NCBI GenBank assembly: GCA_015680685.1
Contig: MNCI01000972.1
Coordinates: forward strand, 383,346 to 447,345
Origin: Gnetum montanum
Lineage: Eukaryota > Streptophyta > Gnetopsida > Gnetales > Gnetaceae
DNA: 64,000 nt
Reading direction: 5' to 3'
In this document: in pieces, positions 1 through 11,618 of the stretch
How the letters are laid out: every line of letters begins with the position of its first letter
How positions within the stretch are numbered: the first letter of the stretch is position 1
Translations under genes and position numbers: made by a program
The notes under the pieces: generated by a model
The model's database searches: none
What the model was told of the DNA's origin: nothing
The model's input: only the letters and a program-made list of their open reading frames with translations

Positions 1-22
1 CGTACGCGATATCGCGGCTCAT
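1..22 (-). repeat. 5' end fragment of an Athila-like LTR
   Basis: Read on the minus strand, these bases match the start of the LTR of element D at 63601, which begins TGATGAGCC followed by a GATAT-type palindrome. Here the palindrome CGCGATATCGCG at 5-16 keeps all its CpGs, whereas the copy at 63575-63601 has lost most of them to transitions. The match stops after GGCTCAT, so only the outer LTR tip is present. The rest may lie left of the window. Confidence 0.55.
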
Positions 23-110
23 ATACAACACGGGCCATGATACAACGTGGGTGCCTTATCGTGGGTTCCTTAACGTGGGTGCCTTAACGCGGCCGCCAGC
101 ACTATGAGCA
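23..110. repeat. CpG-rich filler with a 14-bp tandem repeat
   Basis: Three copies of a 14-bp unit (CGTGGGTGCCTTAA and variants) run from 46 to 87, followed by GCGGCCGCC. The segment is far richer in CpG than anything nearby and has no counterpart in elements B, C or D. Homology to gag starts again at about 109. It could be filler DNA at a recombination junction, young sequence, or an artefact near a contig edge. Confidence 0.5.
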
Positions 111-111
111 A

Positions 112-1720
112 TTCAGGTCTCATCATATGCTAAACATTGCAGAGGTGGTGAGAATTTTAACAAGGCACATGAAAGATACTAGAATCAAGAGGCTAGATAT
201 GAAAAACATCCTTAGCTTTGACAGGGGATATAGCTTCAATCCAAAAAATCATCTTTAGGTTTTTCATGATTCCTATGCCTTCCAAAATATAGAAAATGAT
301 TGGAAAAAGCTTAAGTTGTTTTCCAAGACACTCATCAAAGATGTAGAAAGCTGGTACCGATCCTTGGAGCTGGAATCAATCCATAGATGGAGTATGATGC
401 TCAAACTATTTAATGACAAGTATCAAACATACTCCCAAGTGTCCAATTTGAGAAGGTAGATCCAACGTTAGAAGCAAGGAATACATGAGTCCTTGGATGC
501 CACCATGGGCAGATATTATTCCTAATTACACTAATGCCCTAGCCATGACTACTCTCAATAGGAAAAACTTCACCACATCATAGATGGAATTTGCTCTAAG
601 ACAAGGAGAACTCTTGGGATGTACACCCAAGGAAGACTATTTCAATTGAGAGCCCATTAGATCCACAAGTTAATTGAGTAGGTAGCAAAGGAAGAAGGAG
701 AGTTGAGAAAATGTGAAGGTACAAAAGAATACAATCGAGATCCTTTCATTCACAAGAGGGAGGTTTGATTTTGTGATAATCAGGAGGAATCATCACTTGA
801 TGAGGTGATGAATTGAAAAACCTTGCCAATTCAAAAATTTACTTTTGAAATTTTGGCTAAGGTAAATTAGTTATGGGATTCTATGAATAGTAGATTTCAA
901 GCTATCCTAAAAATTTCTAAAGAGTTGAAAGAATAAGGTAGTGATTGTGACTACAGGAGGCAAAAGGAAGCTGAACATGCCAATTAAAGGGGTAAAGGCA
1001 AGATAGATATAGTAGAGCAAGTTACAGAAACTAAATCAGATGATGATGGTGGGTGTGACATCTACCAATATGAACATCCTAACGGATGTTGCCCCATGGG
1101 GTAATACTTACATGAGTTTGGAGTGTATGCTTTGAGTCCATGACTAGTAAAAAGATAAATACCTAGAAGATTACCTTATCCTTAAGGAAATTCTAAGCAG
1201 TTTCATCAACAACATCAATATTATCCAAGTGGAACTCCACCATAATTTTATAAGCAATATCAATAGTGGCACCAACCACAGTCATGGGGGATGTCATTGC
1301 CAAGGTTGTAGTACCCTTATAAACAACTAGATCCATATGAGTATTATGTTTAGTAACCCTTGTCTCCACATGACTCTTCTAGTCACATTTCTCATTTCCA
1401 ACATCACTACTACCATTCTAAAAATTATAGAGCTCATTCTCCAGATTCCAAGATGGATACCATATTCTATCCTTATTCTCCTCCTATTCCTACACCTATT
1501 CCTCCATCCTCAACGTAGCTATTGTCTGCTCCATACATGTAGGATGAACTTCTAGCCCAACCGTAGCAATGTAATGCCACTAGGATCATCAATCTACAAC
1601 CAATTCATCAACTGAGTGGTTTAGAACCTCATGCTCATAAAAGATCATTCTTTTGACCTAACAACCTTACTAAGCTCTCACAAACTCAAGCTACTAGTCA
1701 TCCTACTCCTACCTCATCCT
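112..1720 (+). pseudogene. gag: gag of element A (decayed)
   Basis: Structural capsid gene. Homology to element B begins at the stretch reading as RIKRLDMKNI (about 181-213) and runs through the retrotransposon-gag core, where Trp-Tyr-Arg-Ser-Leu and Arg-Trp-Ser motifs (about 350-395) line up with B, C and D. Near 1050-1100 is a degraded form of the family's unusual Cys/His cluster, with its HPNGCCP part still present. Beyond that lies the Pro/Gln/Tyr-rich linker to protease. Many stops and at least one frameshift. The SR-like N-terminal domain found in B and D is absent because the element is cut upstream. Confidence 0.75.
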
Positions 1721-1759
1721 CTGCAAACCATTCCATAGGAAACCCTTCAAACCAAATGT

Positions 1760-2290
1760 CACCCAAATTCTATATTGTTATGCTCACTCATGCCTTATCT
1801 AATTGGATCTAGGTTGGTAACCTACCCATGAAATTAGCCAATCCTAGGAGCCCTCTTATCTATTTACAAATTGTTGGGAATGAACCATGTAAAGATCTTC
1901 TTGATTTAGGTTTTGATGTAAACTTGATTTCTTATGAGATGTATACTGCCTAGAACCTACCACCTCTCAAGAAGAGCAATATCTAATTGAAATTGGTAGA
2001 CCAATCCATTACTATTCCATTAGGGCTGGTAGAAGGCATTATGACCACTATCTATGGGTGGTCTTATCTTGTTGATTTCTTAGTGATCAAGGTTGAGAAC
2101 TATAAAGGGGACTTCCCAATCATTATGGGAAGGGCATGGCTAAGCACTATTGATGCGAGAATGGACATCAAAGATCTTTCTTTGGAAATATCTAAGGAAA
2201 ATGCATTTAAAAGATCAAGAGGAAGCGAGTTTCATGCATCACATACAATGATACTAGGTGCAATTACATGTAGAAGCTTTAGTTAGTGAA
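1760..2290 (+). pseudogene. Aspartic protease of element A
   Basis: Retropepsin that would process the Gag-Pol polyprotein. The active-site stretch at about 1888-1940 reads LLDLGFDVNLIS, where B and D have a D-S-[CG] triad, so the catalytic D-[ST]-G appears altered here. Downstream, 1987-2286 is open for 99 codons and holds the flap region and the conserved closing motif PIIMGRAWLSTIDA (about 2118-2159), shared with B (17445-17484) and D (60165-60120). Stops before the open segment make it nonfunctional. Confidence 0.75.
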
Positions 2291-2559
2291 ATGAACATCT
2301 ATTTCCACATGCAGGTAGTTTGTACATGAAGCAAATATTCAAAGGTGTTTGTATGTAGTAACAAAAAAACAAGAGGGTACCTAGTGGTTGACCATTGATC
2401 TTGAAAGTAGCACAATGTGCATAGAACCTACTGAGACCCTGACATGCACTTATGTCATAGGCATCAATGAACTAGATCAAGTTCATCAGCAACTCTTTTA
2501 TAATTAAAATGATGATAGCAATTGGGGAGAGATAGAGATCCTTGAGAATTTTAAACAAG

Positions 2560-3990
2560 TGCCCTTAGAGTTGAAAGCTCTACCTACCAACCTAGAATGT
2601 GCATTCCTGAAAAATGGCAAGCTAGTCATACTTACTGCTAAACTTGCTCCTGAGCAAAAAAGCAAAACTATTGAAAATGATCAATAGATGGCCAATAGCC
2701 TTTGGTTGATCATATCCTGAACTCACTAGAATTGATCCACAAATATGCCAACACCGCATTTGTATTGATTTGTCCATGAAGCCAAGGAGGCAACCAAAAT
2801 GGCAGTTGAACCCAAAATTGAAGCAAATCATCAAAGAGGAGATTGAGAAATCCTTAAGATAGGGTTCATCTACCCCATTATGGATAGCAAGTGGGTCAGC
2901 ATACTCATGATAGTGCCAAAGAGAGGGGGCAAATGGTAGGTTTGTATAGACTTCAGGCTATTAAACATGGCAACATTCATAGATTATTTTTCATTACTAT
3001 TTGTTGATTAGGTGTTGGATACCATATTTGGACATTGTTATTACAATTTTCTAGATGGTTATAGTAGCTGTAACCAAATCCAGATTACACCAAAATACTA
3101 GGCCAAAACAACATTTAGAAGTCCCTAGGAAACCTTTGCATATCACAAGATGCCTTTTGGTCTATGCAATGCTCTTGCAACTTTCCAACGTCTGGTCTTA
3201 AGCATCTTTCAATAGAAAATTAGTAGTATAGTGGAAGTCTTCATGGATGACTTCTCCACTTATGGTACTACATTCAAGTAAGCCTTGGATCACCTTGAGT
3301 AAGTACTAAAAAAATGTGTGGAAACAAACCTGTAGATCAATTGGTAAAAGATCTCGTGGTCCAAGAAGGAATTGTATTGGGGCAAAGAATTTCAAAGGAA
3401 GGAATCGAGGTAGACCTCAAAAAGATAAGGGTCATTTAAGAAATCACCCGCCAACCAAAAACCATCAAAGATGTTCAGTTATTCCTTGGATACACTGGCT
3501 ACTAATAGTGATTTATAGAGAATTTCTCTAAGATTGCAAAATAGTTGGTCTAGCTCATGAAGAAAGATGTCTCATTCATCTAAACCAAAGAATGCAAAAA
3601 TGCATTCCAGAGCCTCAAACAGAAACTTGTAGAGACTCCAATTCTACGACCACCTAACTGGTCTAGACCATTTCATATAATAATAGATGCATCTAATTAT
3701 GCCTTGGGAGCTATGCTTACATAGTTGGATGATAAGAATTGTCCATATTACATCCACTGTGAAAATCAAAGCACTGTGGATGCATAGTTAAATTACACCA
3801 TTATAGAGAAAGTACTGATGGTGGTGATGTATACTCTAGAAAAGTTCAAGCACTATGTGCTTGGATATAAAGTGTTTGTGAATACTAATCACAGTGCCAT
3901 CTGCTTCCTCATGAATAAGCCAATGGTGAGCCCCTATGTCATACGGTGGCTGGTGATCTTGTAGGAATTTGATCTCATAATGGTAGATTG
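2560..3990 (+). pseudogene. pol: Reverse transcriptase and RNase H of element A
   Basis: RT would copy the element RNA into DNA and RNase H would remove the RNA strand. Visible motifs: the fingers/palm segment VCIDFRLLNMATF (about 2941-2980), FLDGYS (about 3048-3065), MPFGLCNALATFQR (about 3150-3190) and the catalytic VEVFMDDFS (about 3233-3260), which keeps both aspartates. The connection domain and RNase H follow with the D-A-S-x-Y-A-L-G-A box (about 3690-3715) and the N-x-HSAI motif near 3890. Several CAG/CAA codons have become stops and there are small frameshifts around 3300-3540. The domain order and wording match the pol of B and D. Confidence 0.85.
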
Positions 3991-3999
3991 AAAAGGACT

Positions 4000-5400
4000 A
4001 AGAATGTGATCATTGATCACTTGTCTCGGTTACAATGGAATAGCAAAGAGGAGAAGAGTTTGCTCTTTGACCAATTTTCTAATGAACTCCTCTTTGTTGA
4101 TGCAATAAATGAACAAGTGGCCATGAAACCAAAATGGTATGATGGCATCTTCACTTATCTTCTCACTCCAGAGATGCCATAAGATCTGGACTATAAGAAG
4201 AAACAACAGTTTCTTCATCAGGCCAAACACTTCATGAAAATCAAAAAATACCTTTACAAGATGTTCACTGATGGCCTGGTTCATTGGTATGTACTTGATG
4301 CTGATCAATTGCATGTTCTCTAGGATGCTCATGAAGGCCCTTGTGGAGGCCATTACGTAGGTAGATGCATGACCATAAAAATCTTGATGGCAGGATACTA
4401 TTAGCCCATAATCTTAAGAGATGCCCACTAGTTTATCTGATCCTATGAGTGTTGTCAACAAGATAGTGGGATGATCTTATGAATGGAGGATCCTCAATAG
4501 TGAATTCAACCACTGGAATTATTTGACATATGGGACATAGATTTCATGGGTCCTATCACACCCATGTCCAATAGAAAAGCATATATAATTTTTGTCGTTG
4601 ATTATTGCACAAAATGGGCAAAAGCAATAGTCGTCATCAAGTTTACATCATCCACTACTACATAGTTTGTACAAAAAAATGTTGTGAATAGGTTTGGGGA
4701 TGCCATGTGCACTGATTTTTGACAACAAAACCCATTTTACATGTGCTATTTTTTGGAAACTCATGCAACACTTGGGGGTTAAACATAAACTAACAACACC
4801 CTATCACCCCCAAGCCAATGGTCAAGAAGAGGTTACTAATAGGGAGATCACAAAGATTCTAACAAGAACTATTAGCAAATATAGGAGAGATTGGAGTGCT
4901 AAACTCAATGATGCCCTTTGGGCCTACCACTCAACATGAAAACTCCTTATTAGCTACTCTCCCTACGAGTTGGTGTACGAAAAAATTCCAATGCTTCCAT
5001 TTCAATATAAGCTCCATACACTCTCAACAACATGTGACCTAAATCTTGACCTAAGTCTGGCACAATAAGAAAGACAAACCAACCTAAATGTTCTAGATGA
5101 AAACTAATTGGTAGCCCTATCCTTGAATGAAGTGCACAAGGCATTTAACAAACAATAACATGACCTAAAAATATGGAAAGAGAAATTTCAATTGAGAGAT
5201 AAGGTTCTTTATTGGAACCCCACATATGTACCTCAACAAACTAAGTTCCAGACATTAGGGAAGGGGTCTTATATAATCTATGAAACCTTTACTTCAAGGA
5301 TCATGATCATATATAAAATTAAAAGCCTAGAAAAAAAGTAGTTGGTCAACATCCAACAGGTGAAGCCTTTCCAAGAGCCCAAGCAAGCCAGTAGAACAAA
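4000..5400 (+). pseudogene. Integrase of element A
   Basis: DNA strand-transfer enzyme. An HHCC-type zinc region starts with DAHEGPCGGHYVGR (about 4325-4368) followed by a Cys pair near 4445-4455. The catalytic core has WDIDFMGPI (about 4530-4555), then an N-K-x-H-F variant of the usual D-N-G-x-H-F at about 4725 (DNKTHF, where Gly has become Lys), and PYHPQANGQEEVTNREI (about 4800-4850) with the third acidic residue. The C-terminal part reads KVLYWNPTYVPQ (about 5200-5235), the SH3-like end shared with B and D. No chromodomain is seen. Stops are scattered. Confidence 0.8.
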
Positions 5401-6830
5401 TACCTTAATGGATGGACAACCACACTCAATTTTTTGGATCTCCTCCTTCCAAGTTAGTCATGGGGGAGATGGCCATTTGTGCTAATCATATACATATCTC
5501 CTTAGTTTTTCTATTTTTTGTTTTACACATTTATTTTACACCTTTTTAATTCTAAAACGTTTTCCAATTTTACACCATAGTTTTTTGTTGTTTTATACCA
5601 TCATTAGTACATTTAAATTTTTTTTGAATATTTTACACTTTCTTATATATTTTACTTTATTTTAGTATGATTTTCTAATTTCCATTAATAAACGTGCTTT
5701 ATGCCAGTAGGACATAGTGGTGTTATAGCTACTGCTAATGGTGATTTATGCTTAAAGTTTTGTTTGCTAATGTTTGGTTTCTATTTTTAAATTTTTGTAT
5801 CGATGGCTAAGGCATGGTTTCTTTTTGATGGAATAGGCAACGAGTCCACATCATCCACCCATCCACAAACTTTATGGCTTTCCTTGTTTTGGAAGTATGA
5901 GGTCCCTTTCATTAAATAAACTTTTAATAAATTTGTGACCTTGGTGGTTTCTAGAATTAGAAAGGATTCAAAGATTTGTACAAGTTGTGACTTCAAGGTG
6001 ACTCAATACTCTTTGTACTCTTCTACTTACTTGGGTGCATAAGTGTTTTCATGGATTTCTTACCATTTTGTATCGATCAATAATAGGAAGTTGAATAAGT
6101 CTTTATATGGTGTGGTTCTTATAAAAAAAATAAAAAAAAATAAAAAAAAGATATATATGATGGGAATTCAAAGCATGCCTCTTAGATAAATAAATGGGCT
6201 ACAAGCATTGGTTATGGGACTAGAAAGACATGTTACCCATGCCTAAAGGTCCCCTCTAACTAAGGCCCTCTCTCACTTTCTGCTTATCTTTTCTTCTTTT
6301 AAGAAATGGTGGTTATTCTATGGAAGCACTCTTGTATCGCAAGAGGATGGATCGGTCTTGGAGTGGTGATGCAAAGTCACTGAAAGCAGTTGGTTTTGGT
6401 TCAGACTAAGGATGGATCTTCTTAGGTCATTTAATCATGAATCCATAAGGGACTTCTTATGACCTTAATTTGAAACTCCATTTCACCTTCTCCATCATTC
6501 ATCTATGCTACCTGTAACTCATCTCACTGTCAGTGTCCATGTTCTTATTCAGTGTCTTTGTCACCACTTGCATATCTCTTAGTTGGGTTCATTAAGCACC
6601 TTATCCTTTGGCATTATTGCAATCAAAATCTTTCGTGCATCCATCTTTTGCATTCGAGCATGTGCTCCATTAAAGAATTTTGTTCAAATCACACATTCTC
6701 CATCAACTTTTTGAATTTTTGAGCTTTTAAAGATCCTCTTCAATGATTTCTCCATATTCTTGGATTTTCTTGGACTCCATAGACCCCAAATTCATTCAAA
6801 AATTCCTTGTATTTTTCAAAATATTTAAGT
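5401..6830 (+). other. Spacer between pol and ORF3 in element A, with a PPT-like motif
   Basis: About 1.4 kb without a credible gene. It starts with AGTCATGGGGGA at 5456-5467, nearly identical to the polypurine tract before the LTR of the same family. A T-rich stretch with repeated TTTTACACC-like phrases (5510-5660) follows, then a block conserved in B (21590-21780), C (29450-29700) and D (37500-38150). The conserved block includes a phrase about a shared stretch near 'GGCAACGAGTCCA'. Conservation without reading frame suggests an untranslated function such as splicing control or packaging. Confidence 0.6.
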
Positions 6831-6839
6831 TTGAAAATT

Positions 6840-6945
6840 TTGTTTATGGACCTAATAAACGGGGCCCTGTTGATGGAGCCCATGTGTATACAAGGCCCTG
6901 TATATGTGACCTCGTCGATGCAATCCAAAAATACTATATATATGC
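6840..6945 (+). promoter_or_regulatory. Candidate internal promoter upstream of ORF3 (element A)
   Basis: TATATATA lies at 6935-6942. The bases before it (6855-6920) carry GGGGCCCTGTTGATGGAGCC and GGCCCTGTATATG. These echo the upstream part of element A's own 3' LTR, which has AACGGGGCTGCGTCGACG and TGGGGCCCTGTCAATACA (10535-10590) just before its TATA box at about 10609. The likeness between an internal site and the element's own U3 is seen by eye. Promoter activity is inferred. Confidence 0.45.
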
Positions 6946-7089
6946 ATGAACCCCTTTACAAATTTTCACATTTGCTCACAAACATCAAGGGAGTTTTTCA
7001 AATATTCAGAGCCTAGAATCTTCCAGAGCCCATAACTTCCTAACTGTTTATCCAAATTACTTTGTTCTTTGATCCTATGGATCTCAAAG

Positions 7090-7385
7090 GTAAGCTCTTA
7101 GTTTTGGAGGCCATAAATGTACCATTTTTTAATAGAAAAGTTTTGGACTTTTTTTAAATTCCCACAAAGGTTTAACTAAGAAATCAACATTAAAATACCA
7201 AATTATAGAAGTTAAGCCTTTCCAATGAGCTTTGATGAAACTTATAATAAAAATTAATTAATAAAATAATCAATCTACCATGGTCCAATTGTACCCAAGT
7301 GTAACTAGTTAACAAGATAAGGTATCCAAAAATGTTTTAAGTTACACATTATATCTACTAATCCACGGATGTGTTGTGACTGTAG
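7090..7385 (+). other. Candidate intron in the ORF3 leader of element A
   Basis: CAAAG|GTAAGC at 7085-7095 is a good plant splice donor, and TTGTGACTGTAG at 7374-7385 is a good acceptor placed directly before the ORF3 ATG at 7386. The 296-bp interval is AT-rich, as plant introns are. The acceptor position is conserved in B, C and D; the donor is clear only here. Confidence 0.45.
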
Positions 7386-10242
7386 ATGACACCAAAAGGC
7401 AAACACACGTGAGAAGGAGGACCATCTCAACTAAGGGAGAAATGGCCAAGAACAAGAAGGGGCCAAGAATAGGCCTAGGAAGAACCAATTGCAACCCATG
7501 TCATAGTACCTCTTAGGGAAGAGGTTGAAGTGGAGTCTATTCATTGGATTCGAGAACAAGTAGTAGCAATAGAACATTCTCATTAGAATGAGGAACTAGC
7601 TTAATAAGTAAACCTTGAGGTGACCTTGATGGAGGCTTGCCTAACTCAAACAAAATCAAGGGAGGTCCAAAAGATAATGCTCCAAGAGTTAAACTTTGGC
7701 TCTTCTTGGAGCAAGCACCTAAAGAGGTACAGGACCAACTAAAGGCCTCTTCCATGTGCCCAATTATCACTTACAACAAGGAGTGGTATATCAAAGAGGT
7801 GTTCTTCTTTTGGAACAATAAGTAGGCTAGTTCAAGTATCAAAATCAAGGAAATTTCAATGTCCTACTTAGTGTAGGCCACTATAAAGGCACTTGGGCTA
7901 CCTAAAACTAAGATGAATATCATTGAGATTCCATTGTAGGTGGATCCCAACATCAAAAAAGGAATGGATTCAATGGTGTTATGGTGTCAACTAAAAGGAG
8001 TATGATGTGCTTACACCAACAAAAAGAATCCACTACAAGATTACATGCTTTCATCTAAACCCCACGATGAGGCCCAACAAGATAACTGCCTTTTCTGCCC
8101 ATCCATGTGCTGCTCTGAGTGGGAGATTTTAGGTCAACCCTCCACAGTTGATCTATCTAGAGATAGAGAAGTAGTTCAAGGAGAATGAACGTGGAAAGAA
8201 GGCACTCCACTTCCCATGCCTTATTAAAAAACTATGTCAGAGGAAGGAATAGTTTGCTACACTAATGATGTTGTTCAATGTGCTCCAGCTACCAATTGGG
8301 CAAAGATGATGAAGGAGAAGATGCCTACAACAATAATCCAAGAAGAGGAGTAGTAGCCACCACCTCCACTTGCTTAAAACATTATACCAAAAATTACTGC
8401 AACATCCCAATGATTATGCAAGTATCAAGAATGGTTCTTAAGTGAGCAAGAGCAACAAGTAGGCATGAATGGTGGAGACCCATCTGTGTATCAACCAATG
8501 ATTAGTCACCTAAATGAGGTGGCCTGAATAGTTAGCCTGATGAGGGGAGGTGGACTCGTTTTCTCTACCTAACAAATGTAGTTATCCATGAGGACTAACC
8601 CTAGCACCAAAGAGGTAATGGTATCTCTCTCAAAACACTAGAAACTCCTAGAGATTTCTGGGAATGTTGCAACCTTCTTGGTGCACTTGGAGGAAGGTGA
8701 TGGGGCAACAATACTAGTGATGCAACACTAGTGATAAGAAATAATATCTAAGGTGGTTGCTAACAGAATCATTAAAACCCTTAATGCACCTGTGGTGTCT
8801 GCACTAGATGTCACTATACTTAAAGATGTGCAAACATCCACAAGGACCATAAGCAACAGATTAAGCATAGCATAACATGAACAACTTCTGGACCAACTAG
8901 TAGGAATCAGGTAACTGCTTCTAGATGTCTTTGACCTTTTGGATAATATCACTAAAACCTAGTTGGAGTTGTTAGAGGCAAGGTTTAAAAATATTATATT
9001 GGAGGAACAACTTGAAATAGCCAAGGAGCTGAATGAATGCTTGGCTGTAGAGGTTGCTAAATTGAGAGCCCAAATTGCTAACCCTGCATTTCTCAACCTA
9101 GCATTGGTAAGAGATGAAGCTCTTAAATAGATTCACACTAGGCTAAAATGGGTTGAGGATGTGATGAAGAAAATAGTGTTCTATTGATTCTTGGTAGAGG
9201 CCACCCAACATAAAATTCAAAAGGCCTTGGATCTGGCCCACCAAGAGAATGTGTAGCTAATTGCAAAAAACTATCACCTATGAAACATTAATGCACATAA
9301 ACAACAGTTGACTAATTTTATCCATCAATAGTAGAAGCAACTAGCTAGAGCAAACCTAGAGTTAAGGTGATTGGTAGCTAGAAATAGAAACCTTTTTATA
9401 GAGGAGGTCGGTGCCCTTCGCCAAAAGACTATAATAGAAGTAGCCATTAGAAAATTAGAGGCTCTCAAATTCAAGAGAGTCAAGGATCACTACAGAGACT
9501 AGGTCATCCTATGGAAATAAGTAAATGAAAAATGTATTCAAGTGGCAAAGGCAAAGTAAATGAGATCCTCCAACAACTCCAACAAGAACACAAATTATGG
9601 TAGCCTATCATTGATGGGATTGATTAGTATAATAAAGAAAAAATTTTCTTGAAGGAGTTGCAAATAGAGGAAATTACTGAATATATGAAGCTTTCCAATC
9701 TCTAGTATGAAAACCTAGCTATGTTGACTATAGGATGACCATAGTCAAAATTGGAAAAGTAAGTGGCCAACTCATACTTGTTATACAAGGCCAAGTTCAA
9801 GCATCGCAAGGACACCAAGCAAAAGCTTGCGAAGGCAAATGTAGAACTCAAGGTTCTCAAGGGTAAATATACAAATTAGAGATCTACTTTTGAGAGTTTG
9901 ACCAAAATAATGAATGACTACTAGAAGCTACAAAACATAGTCAAAGCATTTGATGTTGAACGCAAACAATTTGCTACCTAGTTTGTCAACATCAAGGAGC
10001 TATTCCTGGTAATGCCCTGTCTGTGGTATATCTTCATTCCAGCTCACATTGGTGATGCTACATGGAATATGAATAATCCCAGAAGTAAGAAGGAAAAGAT
10101 AAAGGCATTACTGGATGCCTTTTGCATTTCACTAGAGGTAGCATTCGTAGTAGGACAACCATAGCTGCCTTAGCCACCATTGCCCGAAGCTAGGAAAGGT
10201 CCTTTGGAACCTCAAGAACCTCCACTGCCTAAGATTATTTAA
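7386..10242 (+). pseudogene. ORF3 of element A: long extra ORF with coiled coil
   Basis: A decayed gene of about 950 codons downstream of integrase, homologous along its length to the ORF3 of element C (31182-33857). The start is taken as the ATG immediately after the acceptor AG. The N-terminal part contains a globular domain, with a stretch at about 8130-8260 that lines up with C around 31840-31960. The middle is Pro/Gln-rich. From about 8940 to 9900 the translated frames are rich in Leu, Glu, Lys and Gln with coiled-coil character, and a C-terminal segment before 10242 again matches C. The position is that of the env-like ORF of Athila elements, but I see no signal peptide or membrane helix. 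Stops occur every 30-60 codons. The function is unknown. Confidence 0.6.
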
Positions 10243-10453
10243 CCTTTTCAACCATCATCATGCCATCAGAGGATGTGATGTCTAGTTTGAGAAGTCATGT
10301 CGTGGTGTTCAATTTTGTGTCATGAACACCACAAATTTTTATAATGATGTCAATCCATACACTCGAGCAATTAGTTTTGTTATGTTAAAGAGTTAGTCAA
10401 TAATCCCATACCTTCCCAATTTTGTAAAGGAACTTGACAATGAGTTTTCATTC

Positions 10454-10466
10454 AGTCATCGGGGTA
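10454..10466 (+). promoter_or_regulatory. Polypurine tract of element A
   Basis: AGTCATCGGGGTA lies directly against the 3' LTR start TGATGAAG. It primes plus-strand DNA synthesis. C has AGTCATGGGGGTA at the same place and D has its reverse complement at 36525-36537. Confidence 0.75.
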
Positions 10467-11425
10467 TGATGAAGCATCAAAGTGTCATGTCGATGAACCC
10501 TCATCGATGTGGCCTTGTTAACATGGTGTTACCCAGTCAACGGGGCTGCGTCGACGTAGTGTTTACTACATTTATGGGGCCCTGTCAATACAACTCCATA
10601 ATAATGTCTATAAATTCACACTCATCTATCATGTTTATGATGTGTCTTATCATAGTTGTAGCAGAGCTCTTACAGTTTTGTTATTTGAGAGTTAGAATAA
10701 TTTTCTGAGTGCCCACAACAAGAGTTAGAAAATGGATGGAGCTTTATTTAAGCATTGATGTACCTGAGCATACCAATGTGAATGACAATAAAGATGAGCC
10801 TTTTAATCAAACCTTGTAGCACTTGGAATATATTAATGATTTATTTTTTCATTTACTATTTTCATTAATTAAGCAATTAATTAAGATAAGTAAGACTTTA
10901 CTTACTTAACTAATTAAGGTAAATAGATTAAACACACAAGTACAACTACTTTGAGCATAATANCTTACTTAACTAATTAAGGTAAATAGATTAAACACAC
11001 AAGTACAACTACTTTGAGCATAATATATAATACTTAGTAATATCATTAGCTCTTAATGCTTGGTAACCCAACAGTGTTGTATGCATTCAGGATGTGTACG
11101 AAAAGTGGGACTAGATGCTTATGTTAGGATAGTTAGTGATTAATTAGCAATTAGATTAGTTAGATTTGTTGATAAATTCAGTTTCAACTTGTTATTAATT
11201 GTAGATGAATAAAATAAAAAATAATAAAAATCATGTGCCCCAATTACACTTAACCATACAAGTAAGCTTCACAAGTGTAGTTGGGAAGACAATGACCATC
11301 ACAATTAGATTTCACCTTCTAGAACCAATGTACTTAGGAACTTAAGGTTTGTGGAATTTGACTAAATTGCACATGAATGCTTGTAATTCGTATGGCTAGG
11401 CATAGGGTATACTAGCTGCTCATCA
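10467..11425 (+). repeat. 3' LTR of element A
   Basis: Begins TGATGAAG after the polypurine tract and ends GCTGCTCATCA, the terminal wording of the B, C and D LTRs. A TATA box (CTATAAATTC) lies at about 10608. The apparent length of 959 bp includes a 63-bp duplication joined by an N at 10963. No partner LTR is in the window, so age and target duplication cannot be read. Confidence 0.8.
10901..11025. repeat. 62-bp direct duplication around a single N
   Basis: 10901-10962 is repeated exactly at 10964-11025, with an N at 10963 between them. B, C and D LTRs have only one copy of this stretch. An assembly join of overlapping ends is the likeliest cause. Confidence 0.85.
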
Positions 11426-11618
11426 CTCTCTCTCTTGTAGATTTATTCTTTTCTTAAGAATTCTTTCTTTAAGTCAATTCTAGATTTTTATTTCCTGGAA
11501 TTTTATTCTTATTCTTTAGAAAATTCTTCTTGGTCTTTACTACATCTACCTCTTGGTGCTTTAGTCTATTGGAATTCCAATTCATCCTCATGGACAAATC
11601 AAGTTTGAAGATTCTGTG
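11426..11618. other. Unassigned AT-rich sequence between element A and the Copia LTR
   Basis: Begins with a CT-repeat (CTCTCTCTCTTG) directly after the LTR of A. I find no open frame, repeat partner or recognisable motif. It may be the DNA into which both A and the Copia element inserted. Confidence 0.4.

Larger units (their letters stand above)
109..11425 (+). mobile_element. Element A: 5'-truncated Athila-like Ty3/Gypsy retrotransposon
   Basis: Order of parts: gag, aspartic protease, reverse transcriptase, RNase H, integrase, a 2-kb spacer, a long extra ORF, a polypurine tract and a 3' LTR. The 5' LTR, primer site and Gag N-terminus are missing because the element starts abruptly after the CpG-rich segment at 1-110. 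RT and RNase H wording, such as the FMDDF catalytic box with a downstream Tyr-Gly, and the gene order match the non-chromodomain plant lineage that includes Athila. Every reading frame carries stops and small indels, so it is long dead. Its nearest relative in the window for the downstream ORF is element C; for pol, elements B and D. Confidence 0.85.

Noticed and set aside
88-97. GCGGCCGC (NotI) as a sign of cloning vector
   Set aside because: The adjoining 22 bases match the LTR family of the window, and no vector sequence is recognisable; eight bases alone prove nothing.
3316-3531. 71-codon Arg/Lys-rich open frame in element A as a nucleic-acid-binding gene
   Set aside because: It is an out-of-frame reading of the RT thumb region, which aligns with B and D in another frame.
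7386-10242. Calling ORF3 an envelope protein because of its position
   Set aside because: No signal peptide, membrane helix or furin-like site is visible; coiled coil and Pro/Gln linker dominate. Only position and splicing resemble env-like ORFs.
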